A DNA stretch of 64,000 nt from assembly GCA_023457895.1 (NCBI GenBank), contig JAEXAY010000021.1, forward strand, positions 124,001-188,000. The letters run 5' to 3'. The notes under the pieces were generated by a model. The model searched no databases. It was given only the letters and a program-made list of their open reading frames with translations, and had not been told where the DNA came from. The stretch comes from Pseudomonadota bacterium (GTDB lineage Bacteria > Pseudomonadota > Alphaproteobacteria > Sphingomonadales > Sphingomonadaceae). A program made the translations under genes and the position numbers. Positions 49,745-58,317 of the stretch are shown in pieces. Each line of letters starts with the position of its first letter. The first letter of the stretch is position 1.

Positions 49745-51253
49745 CTAATTTCGCGGCGCTTGCCGCCGGTAGCTGAGGGCTTCGGCGACGTGGATGCGGC
49801 GCACCTGTTCCGCACCGGCAAGGTCCGCGATAGTGCGGGCGACACGCAGCACCCTCGTATAGCCGCGCGCTGACAATCGCATCGCTTCGGCGGCCTGCGC
49901 GAGCAACTGGCGTCCCGGCTCGTCTGGCATCGCGTGTTCTTCCAGCCATTTACCGTCGATTTCGGCATTGGTCCGCGGCCCCTCCTCGCCGTAGCGCGCC
50001 GTTTGCCGGTCCCGCGCCGCTGCGACCCGCACCCGCACCTCGGCGGACCCTTCGGCGGGTGGCGGCAGCCCAAGATCGGCCGCGGTCACCGCCTCCACCT
50101 CGACATGCAGATCAATCCGGTCGAGCAACGGTCCCGACACCTTGGCCTGATAATCGGCGGCGCAGCGCGGCGCGCGCGAACAGCCGAGTGCCGGGTCGCC
50201 CAGATGCCCGCAGCGGCAAGGATTCATCGCCGCGACCAGCTGCACGCGCGCCGGGAAAGTGACATGACTGTTGGCGCGCGCGACACTGACCTCGCCGGTT
50301 TCGAGCGGCTGGCGCAAACTGTTGAGGGCGGCGCGTTGAAACTCCGGCAATTCATCGAGAAACAACACGCCGAGATGCGCAAGGCTGACCTCCCCCGGCT
50401 TGATCTTGAGCCCGCCGCCGACCAGTGCGGGCATCGAGGCGCTGTGATGCGGCGCACGAAAAGGCCGGGTACGGATCAGCCTCCCGCCATCCAGCGTCCC
50501 GGCAACGCTCGCCACCATCGAAACCTCAAGCGCTTCGGCCGGCGTCAGGCCGGGCAGGATGCCGGGCAGGCAGGATGCCATCAGGCTCTTGCCCGCGCCC
50601 GGCGGGCCACACATCAGGAGGTTATGCCCGCCAGCGGCAGCGATCTCCAGCGCGCGCTTGGCGACCTCCTGCCCCTTCACCTGCCGCAGGTCAGTTGAAA
50701 CCACTGGCTCTTCCATGCGTCCGGGCTCGGGCGGCGCGAGGCGGCCTTGCCCCCGGAAATGGTTGAGGAGCGAAAGCAGGTCGGGCGCGGCAATGACTTC
50801 GACCTGCCCCGCCCAGGCCGCTTCGGCGCCCTGCGATGCCGGGCAGACCAGTCCCATCTCGCGCTCGCTGGCGTGCAGCGCTGCCAACAGCACGCCGGGC
50901 GACGGCGCGATCCGGCCATCAAGCCCGAGTTCGCCGACAAAAAGATAACTGCGCAGCGTTTCGGCATCGATCACGCCCATCGCACCAAGCAGGGCGAGCG
51001 CGATCGGCAGATCATAATGCGAGCCCTCCTTGGGCAGATCGGCAGGCGACAGGTTGACCGTCACGCGCTTCGGCGGAAAGCTGAGGCCAAGCGATGCAAT
51101 CGCCCCGCGCACCCGTTCGCGGCTTTCACCCACCGCCTTGTCGGCAAGGCCGACCACGCTGAACGCCGGCACACCGGTCGTCAGTTGACACTGAACTTCG
51201 ACGCTGCGCGCTTCCAGCCCCAGATAGGCGGCAGTTTGAACGATCGCGACCAA
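49745..51253 (-). CDS. YifB/ComM family Mg-chelatase-like AAA ATPase
   Basis: 502 residues. The N-terminal ChlI-like domain has VEVQCQLTTGVPAFSVVGLA and RVTVNLSPADLPKEGSHYDL. The Walker A is LLMCGPPGAGKSLMASCLPG and the Walker B region is LGVLFLDELPEFQRAALNSL. A zinc-like cysteine cluster is in MNPCRCGHLGDPALGCSRAP, and the C-terminus has SARGYTRVLRVARTIADL. ComM in naturally competent bacteria is a hexameric branch-migration helicase for transformation; most bacteria carry the gene even without known competence. The next gene on the left is convergent trmB. Confidence 0.92.
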   Translation of the reverse strand: MVAIVQTAAYLGLEARSVEVQCQLTTGVPAFSVVGLADKAVGESRERVRGAIASLGLSFPPKRVTVNLSPADLPKEGSHYDLPIALALLGAMGVIDAETLRSYLFVGELGLDGRIAPSPGVLLAALHASEREMGLVCPASQGAEAAWAGQVEVIAAPDLLSLLNHFRGQGRLAPPEPGRMEEPVVSTDLRQVKGQEVAKRALEIAAAGGHNLLMCGPPGAGKSLMASCLPGILPGLTPAEALEVSMVASVAGTLDGGRLIRTRPFRAPHHSASMPALVGGGLKIKPGEVSLAHLGVLFLDELPEFQRAALNSLRQPLETGEVSVARANSHVTFPARVQLVAAMNPCRCGHLGDPALGCSRAPRCAADYQAKVSGPLLDRIDLHVEVEAVTAADLGLPPPAEGSAEVRVRVAAARDRQTARYGEEGPRTNAEIDGKWLEEHAMPDEPGRQLLAQAAEAMRLSARGYTRVLRVARTIADLAGAEQVRRIHVAEALSYRRQAPRN

Positions 51254-51392
51254 ATTTGCCCCTTTCCGGCGCGCTCAATATTCCCTGTTTGTTCTCTTGT
51301 ATACGCCCATCCGCCCCGGAGTCGAGACGAATTTTCTGTCCTTGCTCTTTATTGCCCTTGCCGGAGCGCGCCCGATTTCCCACCTTCCGGTC

Positions 51393-51695
51393 ATGCGCGC
51401 ATGGTATGATAATTGGCGGCAGAACGGGACGGTCAGGCTTTGCCTGCTGGTTGTCGGCCTTGTGCTGATCGGGATCGCGCCGCTCGTCGGCATCGTTCCC
51501 GGCCCGGGCGGTGTGGTCGTGTTTGCGCTGGGTCTGGCGCTGGTGCTGCAGAATTCGCGCTGGGCGAAGCGGCGCTATGTCCACTTCAAGCGGCGCTGGC
51601 CCAAACATGGCGACTGGGCCGACTGGGGTCTCAGGCGGCAAAGCTACAAGCGCCGCACCCGGATCGCCAAAGAAGGTGGCAACGGCGCGGTCTGA
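51393..51695 (+). CDS. PGPGW-type transmembrane protein
   Basis: 100 residues from the ATG at 51393 (the frame opens at a TTG, 51297). MRAWYDNWRQNGTVRLCLLV begins a two-helix hairpin with a PGPGG turn (GIVPGPGGVVVFALGLALVL), followed by a basic tail (NSRWAKRRYVHFKRRWPKHG). The 'putative transmembrane protein PGPGW' family has no assigned function. It is located 133 bp before rpmH on the same strand. Confidence 0.75.
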   Translation: MRAWYDNWRQNGTVRLCLLVVGLVLIGIAPLVGIVPGPGGVVVFALGLALVLQNSRWAKRRYVHFKRRWPKHGDWADWGLRRQSYKRRTRIAKEGGNGAV

Positions 51696-51828
51696 CGGCC
51701 TTGAACCGTCTTCTGCGCTGTTGACTTTTACCAAGAATCTGCCTAATCGCGCCTCCCGTGGCGGCCGCCGGACCCGGATGGGTGAGCGGCCTTTATCTTT
51801 TTTGACGTTTTGATTTGAGGAATTCGCG

Positions 51829-51963
51829 ATGAAGCGCACTTTCCAACCCAGCAATCTCGTGCGTGCCCGTCGCCACGGTTTCCGCGCCCGTATGGCAACC
51901 CCGGGCGGCCGCAAGGTCATCCGTGCCCGCCGCGCGCGCGGCCGCAAGGTTCTTTCGGCCTGA
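51829..51963 (+). CDS. rpmH: 50S ribosomal protein L34
   Basis: A 44-residue protein read directly: MKRTFQPSNLVRARRHGFRA, then RMATPGGRKVIRARRARGRK and VLSA. This is the canonical L34. A GAGG lies nine bases before the ATG. It opens the classical rpmH-rnpA-yidD-yidC-engB cluster. Confidence 0.97.
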   Translation: MKRTFQPSNLVRARRHGFRARMATPGGRKVIRARRARGRKVLSA

Positions 51964-51996
51964 TCTCGCGCCATCCGGCCGACCCAAGCTGAACCC

Positions 51997-52410
51997 ATGC
52001 CTTCGCCCGCCCCTTCTGGCGGTGTGAACCCCACCCAAGCTGCTGATGCGGGGCCTGCCGGTGCAAGCCCCGCTTTGGTGATTCGCAAGATGCGCGCCCG
52101 GCGCGAATTTCTCGCCGCCAACAAAGGGCGACGCTTCCCCTCTCCCGGCATGCTCCTGCTTGTCCACCCTCGCAACGATGGCGACCCGGCTGCAGGCCTT
52201 GGCATCACCGTGACCAAGAAGATCGGCAACGCCGTCGTGCGCAACCGGATGAAACGCCGCTACCGGGCGCTCGCCGCCGAACTGTTGCCGCGCTATGGCA
52301 TTTCCGGGGCGGACCATGTGCTGATCGGCCGTCAGACTGCGATCGAGCGGGATTTTTCGGCATTGCGGGCGGATTTCAAAGGCGCGCTCAAGCGGGCGGC
52401 GCGGCCATGA
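51997..52410 (+). CDS. rnpA: Ribonuclease P protein component
   Basis: The protein subunit that assists RNase P RNA in 5' tRNA maturation. 137 residues: a Pro/Ala-rich leader of ~28 residues, then IRKMRARREFLAANKGRRFP and the RNR motif region GITVTKKIGNAVVRNRMKRR (the signature K-K-x-G-x-A-V-x-R-N-x-x-K-R). DHVLIGRQTAIERDFSALRA closes the domain. A start nearer IRKMRARR is possible. It overlaps yidD by 4 bp. Confidence 0.94.
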   Translation: MPSPAPSGGVNPTQAADAGPAGASPALVIRKMRARREFLAANKGRRFPSPGMLLLVHPRNDGDPAAGLGITVTKKIGNAVVRNRMKRRYRALAAELLPRYGISGADHVLIGRQTAIERDFSALRADFKGALKRAARP

Positions 52411-52643
52411 GTGCGCCGCTTCCGCGCAATCCGCTGGCCCTGCTCCTGATCGCGGTCGCCAGGCTGTGGCAATGGGGTCCCTCGCGCCTCATTCCGCCCT
52501 CGTGCCGCTATATGCCAAGCTGCTCGCAATATATGATTGAAGCGGTGATGAAATATGGGCCGTTTAAGGGTGGCTGGCTGGGGCTAAAACGGATATTGCG
52601 CTGCCATCCCTGGGGGGGCTGCGGTTATGATCCGGTCCCGTGA
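52407..52643 (+). CDS. yidD: Membrane protein insertion efficiency factor YidD
   Basis: 78 residues. PRNPLALLLIAVARLWQWGP is followed by the signature SCRYMPSCSQYMIEAVMKYG, then KGGWLGLKRILRCHPWGGCG and YDPVP. The protein is amphipathic, associated with the inner membrane and assists YidC/Sec insertion. It lies between rnpA and yidC as usual. Confidence 0.95.
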   Translation: MSAPLPRNPLALLLIAVARLWQWGPSRLIPPSCRYMPSCSQYMIEAVMKYGPFKGGWLGLKRILRCHPWGGCGYDPVP

Positions 52644-52721
52644 GCATTTGAACTGACCCGGCAGCGCGGCCAGAACAGCGGCGCGCAAGGCCGTAGCCAT
52701 GATTATTGAAGGACGAATTTG

Positions 52722-54521
52722 GTGAAGGAAGACAGCAAGAATCTTATCCTGACGCTGGTGCTGACCGCGGCGATCCTGCTCGGCTGGCAGTTCCTTGCGC
52801 CCAAATTCTTCCCGCAGCTGGCCGAAAAGCCGGCAGCAACGGACAAAGCCGGTCCAACTGCAACCGTTCCCGGCGCAGCCCCGGCGGCGCCCGCCGCGGC
52901 AGTCCAGAAGGCGGTGCCACTGCAGCAGGCGCTCGGCAATGGCGGCAACCGTATTGCAATCGAAACCCCTGCGCTCAAAGGCTCGATCAACCTCACCGGC
53001 GCGCGGATCGACGATCTGGTTCTCACCAAATATCGCGAAACGCTCGACAGGAATTCGCCCAATGTCCGCCTGTTCGCGCCGGGCGGGACCAATCAGAGCT
53101 ATTTTGCTGGCCTCGGCTGGAGCGGCGAAGGCGTTGTCCTGCCGGATGCCAACAGTGTCTGGAGCGCAAGCGGCAGCAAGCTGACCCCATCGAGCCCGGT
53201 TACGCTGTCATGGAATAACGGTCAGGGCCAGCTGTTCCAGATCGACCTCAAGGTTGACGCCAACTATCTTTTCACCGTCACCCAGAAGGCGTCGAACAAT
53301 GGCGCAGGCCCGGTCGCGGTCGCACCCTATTCCTATGTCAACCGCCTCGGCATCCCCAAGGACCCGGACAGCTGGACGATTCATATCGGCCCGATGGGCG
53401 TGTTCGACGGCGCAGCCAATTATGACGTCAATTACAAGGATGTCGATGCAGCCGGTGCGACCGGCGTCGGCAAGGCCTCAACCGGGGGGTGGATCGGTTT
53501 TACCGACAAATATTGGCTGGCGGCCGTAATTCCGGCCCAGAACGCCAAGGTCAATACCGCCTTCCGCGCCACGGACGGGCTCGGCGGCAAGAAACTCTAC
53601 CAGGCCAATTTCGCAGGCAACCAGACTATCGTCGCGCCCGGAAAGATGGCGTCAAGCCAGAGCATGATCTTTGCCGGCGCAAAGGAAACCCCGGTACTCG
53701 ACGCCTACACCAGCGCGCCGGGCATCGCCAAGCTCGACCGCGCGACCGACTGGGGCTGGTTCTACTGGTTCGAAAAGCCGATCTTCTATGTCCTCCACTG
53801 GCTGTTCAACATGGTGGGCAATTTTGGCGTCGCGATCATCCTTTTGACCTTCATCGTGCGCGGCCTGATGTTCCCGATCGCGCAGAAACAGTTTCACTCG
53901 ATGGCGCATATGCGCATCGTCCAGCCCAAGCTGAAGGCGATCCAGGAAAAGTACAAGGACGACAAACCGCGTCTCCAGCAGGAGATGATGAAGATCTACA
54001 AGGACGAGAAGATCAATCCGCTGGCGGGCTGCCTCCCCATCCTCATCCAGATCCCCGTCTTCTACGCGCTCTACAAGGTGCTGATGGTCTCGATCGAGAT
54101 GCGTCACCAGCCGTTCGCACTGTGGATCAAGGATTTGAGTGCACCCGACCCGCTTCACATCCTCAACCTGTTCGGCCTGCTGCCCTTTACCCCGCCCGCC
54201 TTCCTCGGTATCGGCATTCTCGCCTTGCTCCTTGGCGTGACCATGTGGCTGCAGTTCAAGCTCAATCCGGCACAGCTGGACCCGATCCAGCAGCAGATTT
54301 TCTCGATCATGCCGTGGATGATGATGTTCGTGATGGCGCCGTTCGCGGCCGGGCTGCTGCTCTACTGGATCACCTCGAACATCCTCACCATCGCGCAGCA
54401 GAAATGGCTCTACAATCAGTATCCGCAGCTGCGCGAGCCGCTCACAGAACTGGTTACGCATGAAGGGCCGAAGCCCGGCACGCCGGCCACTACGATCAGT
54501 TCCAAGAAGCGCAAGAAGTGA
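52722..54521 (+). CDS. yidC: Membrane protein insertase YidC
   Basis: Inserts and folds inner-membrane proteins with or without SecYEG. 599 residues from a GTG at 52722 (GAAGGA eight bases before). An N-terminal helix (NLILTLVLTAAILLGWQFLA) and an Ala/Pro linker precede the large periplasmic beta domain (residues ~70-340). The conserved 60-kDa domain follows with YWFEKPIFYVLHWLFNMVGN, IILLTFIVRGLMFPIAQKQF, NPLAGCLPILIQIPVFYALY and IMPWMMMFVMAPFAAGLLLY. The C-terminal tail is Lys-rich. Its stop overlaps the engB start (GTGA). Confidence 0.97.
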   Translation: MKEDSKNLILTLVLTAAILLGWQFLAPKFFPQLAEKPAATDKAGPTATVPGAAPAAPAAAVQKAVPLQQALGNGGNRIAIETPALKGSINLTGARIDDLVLTKYRETLDRNSPNVRLFAPGGTNQSYFAGLGWSGEGVVLPDANSVWSASGSKLTPSSPVTLSWNNGQGQLFQIDLKVDANYLFTVTQKASNNGAGPVAVAPYSYVNRLGIPKDPDSWTIHIGPMGVFDGAANYDVNYKDVDAAGATGVGKASTGGWIGFTDKYWLAAVIPAQNAKVNTAFRATDGLGGKKLYQANFAGNQTIVAPGKMASSQSMIFAGAKETPVLDAYTSAPGIAKLDRATDWGWFYWFEKPIFYVLHWLFNMVGNFGVAIILLTFIVRGLMFPIAQKQFHSMAHMRIVQPKLKAIQEKYKDDKPRLQQEMMKIYKDEKINPLAGCLPILIQIPVFYALYKVLMVSIEMRHQPFALWIKDLSAPDPLHILNLFGLLPFTPPAFLGIGILALLLGVTMWLQFKLNPAQLDPIQQQIFSIMPWMMMFVMAPFAAGLLLYWITSNILTIAQQKWLYNQYPQLREPLTELVTHEGPKPGTPATTISSKKRKK

Positions 54522-55165
54522 ACGCGCCTGGTCATGATGAAGAGATGATCGAACGGGCCCGCAAACTGTTTGCGGGTCCGGTCGCGTTCCTGAAATCGGC
54601 GCCCGCACTCCAGTTTCTGCCCGATCCCACCGCCCCCGAAGTCGCCTTTGCGGGGCGCTCCAACGTGGGCAAATCGTCGCTGCTCAACGCGCTCACCAAC
54701 CGCAACGGCCTTGCCCGCACCTCGAACACGCCCGGGCGGACACAGGAACTCAACTTCTTCGACATCGGTGATCCGCCGCATTTCCGCCTGTGCGATATGC
54801 CGGGCTATGGTTTCGCCAAGGCGCCAAAGGATCTGGTGAAGAAATGGCGTTTCCTCATCAATGACTATTTGCGCGGGCGGCAGGTGCTGAAGCGCACGCT
54901 GGTGCTCATCGACAGCCGCCACGGCATCAAGGATGTCGACCGCGAGATCATGAAGATGCTCGATGAAGCCGCCGTGGTGTACCATCTCGTTCTCACCAAG
55001 GCGGACAAGATCAAGCCGACCGAGCTTGACGCGGTCCGGCAGCGCACCGAAGCGGAAGCCAAGACCCGCCCCGCCGCGCATCCGCTTATCCTTGCGACGT
55101 CATCGGAAACCGGCTTCGGCATGGCTGAACTGCGCGCCGCCGTGCTCGAGGCCGCCGAATCCTGA
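54518..55165 (+). CDS. engB: Ribosome biogenesis GTPase YihA/YsxC (EngB)
   Basis: Essential GTPase for 50S assembly. 215 residues from a GTG overlapping the yidC stop. G1 is VAFAGRSNVGKSSLLNALTN, G2 is in SNTPGRTQELNFFDI, G3 is DMPGYGFAKAP, G4 is LTKADKIKP and G5 is near ILATSSETGFGMAELRAAV. All GTPase motifs are intact. It is the last gene of the rpmH cluster, and ppk2 follows 131 bp later. Confidence 0.96.
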   Translation: MNAPGHDEEMIERARKLFAGPVAFLKSAPALQFLPDPTAPEVAFAGRSNVGKSSLLNALTNRNGLARTSNTPGRTQELNFFDIGDPPHFRLCDMPGYGFAKAPKDLVKKWRFLINDYLRGRQVLKRTLVLIDSRHGIKDVDREIMKMLDEAAVVYHLVLTKADKIKPTELDAVRQRTEAEAKTRPAAHPLILATSSETGFGMAELRAAVLEAAES

Positions 55166-55296
55166 CACCGCATCCACCTGTCGGCCATAAACGCGGGTAG
55201 AGGGCTCGATTTATTTCGTTTTTTTGACAATCATCAATGCGTGCGAGTCGCGCGCCCCCCAAGGCATGGCCAACAATAGAGCAGCATTGGAGCAAG

Positions 55297-56448
55297 ATGA
55301 TGGATACCCCCACCACCCCCCCGGCCAAACCCGCCAAGCCCGCCTCCGCTAATGAGAGCGCGCCAGCCGCCAAGCCGGCTGCCAGCAAGCCCGCTGCCAA
55401 CAAGCTCGCTACAGGCACAGCGGCGGCCGGAAAGCCCCCTGCAAGCGCGACGGCGGCCGCCAGCAAAGCGCCAGCCGCGACCGCTCCGGCTCGGCCCATT
55501 GCCGAAAAAACCGTCGAAACCTGCACCGTTGCGCAGATTGCCAGCCTTGGCGATGGGCTGACCGGCGCGGTGACGCAGTTCCCGGTGGTATCGCCCGACA
55601 CCCGCCGCACGGCTTATGAAAGCGGCCTCTATCCTTATGAAACGCCGATGTCGCGGCGCTCTTATGAAGCGAAGAAGGCCAAGCTTCAGGCCGAACTGCT
55701 CAAGGTGCAGCTGTGGGCGCAGGATACCGGGCAGAAATTCGTCATCCTGTTCGAAGGCCGCGATGCCGCCGGCAAGGGCGGCACGATCAAACGCTATATG
55801 GAGCATCTGAATCCGCGCTTCGCCCGCGTCGTTGCGCTCAACAAGCCAAGCGAGCGCGAACGCGGCCAATGGTTCTTCCAGCGCTATATCGAACGGCTGC
55901 CGACCGCCGGTGAAATGGTATTCTATGACCGCAGCTGGTATAACCGCGCAGGCGTCGAACGCGTCATGGGGTTCTGCACGCCGAACGAATATCTCGAATT
56001 CATGCGCCAGACGCCCGAACTCGAACGGATGCTGGTGCGGTCGGGCATCCGGCTCTACAAATACTGGTTCTCGGTGACGCAGGACGAACAGAAGGCCCGA
56101 TTTGAAGCGCGCAAGACCGACCCGCTGAAACGCTGGAAACTCTCCCCCATCGACGAGGCAAGCCTGTCGCGCTGGGATGACTATACCGAAGCGAAGGAAG
56201 CGATGTTCTTCTATACCGATACCGCCGACGCGCCCTGGATCATCATCAAGTCGAACGACAAGAAGCGCGCGCGTCTCAACTGCATGCTGCATTTCCTCAA
56301 CTCGATCGATTATCCGGGCAAGGATCTCCATGTCGTCACGCCGCCCGATCCGCTGATCGTGCAATCGGCCGACCATGTGGTGCACGGCTCCGACCATATC
56401 CTCGGCGCCTCGCTCCACCCCGAACTGCGCCGGGCGCCGAAGAAATAA
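55297..56448 (+). CDS. ppk2: Polyphosphate kinase 2
   Basis: Transfers phosphate between polyphosphate and nucleotides. 383 residues from the ATG at 55297 (a second ATG at 55300 fits the GGAG better). The first ~70 residues are an Ala/Pro/Lys-rich tail (TTPPAKPAKPASANESAPAA...) resembling histone-H1-like repeats. The catalytic domain has Walker A in FVILFEGRDAAGKGGTIKRY, the lid in LNKPSERERGQWFFQRYIER, Walker B in MVFYDRSWYNRAGVERVMGF and a conserved SPIDEASLSRWDDYTEAKEA. It is a one-domain PPK2; whether it prefers ADP or AMP/GDP cannot be told by eye. Confidence 0.94.
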   Translation: MMDTPTTPPAKPAKPASANESAPAAKPAASKPAANKLATGTAAAGKPPASATAAASKAPAATAPARPIAEKTVETCTVAQIASLGDGLTGAVTQFPVVSPDTRRTAYESGLYPYETPMSRRSYEAKKAKLQAELLKVQLWAQDTGQKFVILFEGRDAAGKGGTIKRYMEHLNPRFARVVALNKPSERERGQWFFQRYIERLPTAGEMVFYDRSWYNRAGVERVMGFCTPNEYLEFMRQTPELERMLVRSGIRLYKYWFSVTQDEQKARFEARKTDPLKRWKLSPIDEASLSRWDDYTEAKEAMFFYTDTADAPWIIIKSNDKKRARLNCMLHFLNSIDYPGKDLHVVTPPDPLIVQSADHVVHGSDHILGASLHPELRRAPKK

Positions 56449-56497
56449 TCGCGCGCACTCTCGACTAAACGGGCCGGGGCTGCTTAAACCCCGGCTC

Positions 56498-57166
56498 ATG
56501 AAACTGTTTATCGGCAACAAGGCTTATTCAAGCTGGAGCTTGCGCGGCTGGCTCGCGTGCAAGCAATCGGGGCTTCCGTTCGAGGAGGTCGTCGTTCCGC
56601 TCTACAATGACGAATGGGACAGGCGGCGCGAAGGCGACGAATTCGCCCCGTCTTCGGGCAAGGTCCCGATCCTGTGGGATGGCGATGACATCGTCGTCTG
56701 GGACAGCCTCGCGATCATCGAATATCTTGAAGAAAAGACCGAAACCAAGCTGTTCTGGCCGGAGGATGTGGCGACGCGCGCAATGGCGCGATCGATGGCG
56801 GCGGAAATGCATTCGGGCTTCGCCGCCCTCCGGCGCGAGCACAGCATGAATGTGCGCCAAATCTATCCGCCTGCCCCGCTATCAGAAGAAGTCGTCGCCG
56901 AAATCAACCGCATCCTCCAGCTCTGGGCGCAGGCGCGCGCGCGGCATGAAGGCGAAGGCGAGTTCCTGTTCGGCCCGTTCGGCGCGGCCGACATCATGTT
57001 CGCGCCTGTGGTGACCCGGCTCATCACCTACTCCGTTCCGGTTCCCGCCTTCGCTGCCGCCTATATGCAGGCGGTCATCCAGCACCCGTGGATGCAGGAC
57101 TGGATTGCAGGCGCGCAAGAAGAGGAATGGGTCATCGAGAAGTTTGAAAAGCCGGAGAAGACCTGA
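56498..57166 (+). CDS. Glutathione S-transferase family protein
   Basis: 222 residues from the ATG at 56498; the frame opens earlier inside ppk2. MKLFIGNKAYSSWSLRGWLA is the thioredoxin-fold start with a Ser-rich active site. GKVPILWDGDDIVVWDSLAI gives the conserved cis-Pro and the E/DS glutathione-binding pair, and GAADIMFAPVVTRLITY the C-terminal helical motif. The start most resembles zeta-like/YfcF GSTs. The substrate is unknown. Confidence 0.88.
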   Translation: MKLFIGNKAYSSWSLRGWLACKQSGLPFEEVVVPLYNDEWDRRREGDEFAPSSGKVPILWDGDDIVVWDSLAIIEYLEEKTETKLFWPEDVATRAMARSMAAEMHSGFAALRREHSMNVRQIYPPAPLSEEVVAEINRILQLWAQARARHEGEGEFLFGPFGAADIMFAPVVTRLITYSVPVPAFAAAYMQAVIQHPWMQDWIAGAQEEEWVIEKFEKPEKT

Positions 57167-57184
57167 AGAACGAAAATTTTGGGC

Positions 57185-57820
57185 TCAGGCCGAGACCGGC
57201 AGCGCCGTTCCGCTCGCGAACCAGATCGCCACGCCGACAAGCACCAGCGCCAGCACGCGCCGCACCGTCCGCGTCTTTGCCGGATCGTCGAGCCAGTCGT
57301 GCGCCTTGCCCGCCATCAGCACGATCGCGAGATGCACTGCGGTTGCGATGCAGACGCTCACCAGCGTGAGCGAGAATGCCTCCACAATCGTCGGTGCCTG
57401 CTGGTGCAGGAATTGCGGGATCAGCACCACATAGAACAGTAGCGCCTTGGGGTTGAGCAGGTTGGTGACGAGCCCGGCGAGGAAGTGACGCACCGAAGAG
57501 CGCGGATCTTGCCGCCGGACCTGCGACGCCTCTCCCGCATCGCGCCACGCCTGCCATGCCAGCCACAGCAGGAACAGCATCCCGGCCCATCGCATTGCCT
57601 GCATCAGCCGCGGTTCCGCCGCGACCAGCGCCGCGACGCCTACCGCGGCGACAAAACCGTTGACGAGGAGGCCAATCGCTACGCCTGCGGTCGCCGACAA
57701 GCCGGACCGTTTGCCCTCCCCCAGCGTCAGGGCGGCAAGCCAGGCCATGTTCGGACCTGGCGTCAGTTCGATCAGCAATATGGCGAGCGCGAAGCCCAGC
57801 CAGTCCACCCCTGCTCCCAT
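57185..57820 (-). CDS. LysE/RhtB family exporter
   Basis: 211 residues from the ATG at 57820, which overlaps the stop of the cupin gene (ATGA). Six hydrophobic helices; the signature is LLIELTPGPNMAWLAALTLG, with GVAIGLLVNGFVAAVGVAAL and FLAGLVTNLLNPKALLFYVV, the NPK motif of the family. LysE-type carriers export amino acids or related small molecules. Coupling to a cupin suggests a common substrate or control, but this cannot be specified. Confidence 0.92.
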   Translation of the reverse strand: MGAGVDWLGFALAILLIELTPGPNMAWLAALTLGEGKRSGLSATAGVAIGLLVNGFVAAVGVAALVAAEPRLMQAMRWAGMLFLLWLAWQAWRDAGEASQVRRQDPRSSVRHFLAGLVTNLLNPKALLFYVVLIPQFLHQQAPTIVEAFSLTLVSVCIATAVHLAIVLMAGKAHDWLDDPAKTRTVRRVLALVLVGVAIWFASGTALPVSA

Positions 57821-58266
57821 CAAAAATCGCCGCCATCCTTGCGGTGAAAACCGCGGCCGTGGGTCAGGTGCATGTCGATGTCGGGGTAATGGCAATCGCT
57901 CGCCGCCGGTCTGCCGATCGCGACATAGACGCAATCGGCAGCGCTTTCATTGACGAGACAATGGCCGTTGCCGTCGCCCTTGGGAAAAGCGGCGATATCG
58001 CCCGGGCGCATGGGCGTGCGGCCATTGCCGTCAACCAGCACCGCTTCGCCCGACAGCATGACGACCATTTCATCCTCCCCCTGGTGCCAGTGGCGCTGCG
58101 CCGACCAGGCACCCGGCTTCAGCACCACATGACTCGCGCCGAAATCGCCGATGCCGCCAGCGGGTGCGAGGCGGCGATACCAGCGCCCTTCGACCGCATC
58201 GCTATAAGGGGCGGGATAGCCCGTCCTGTTAGTCTGTTCGATGGCCGCAAGGTCAAGTTTCGGCAT
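57820..58266 (-). CDS. Cupin domain-containing protein
   Basis: 148 residues from the ATG at 58266. The cupin motif 1 is RHWHQGEDEMVVMLSGEAVL (two His and a Glu as metal ligands) and motif 2 is in PGDIAAFPKGDGNGHCLVNE (His). The C-terminal region ends HLTHGRGFHRKDGGDF. Single-domain cupins of this sort occur as sugar-binding sensors or isomerases; the function is not inferable. Its stop overlaps the LysE start. Confidence 0.85.
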   Translation of the reverse strand: MPKLDLAAIEQTNRTGYPAPYSDAVEGRWYRRLAPAGGIGDFGASHVVLKPGAWSAQRHWHQGEDEMVVMLSGEAVLVDGNGRTPMRPGDIAAFPKGDGNGHCLVNESAADCVYVAIGRPAASDCHYPDIDMHLTHGRGFHRKDGGDF

Positions 58267-58317
58267 GGCTGTTTCCCGCAATATTGCTTTTTGTGGCCAT
58301 CCGTTTAGGCGGGCAGC

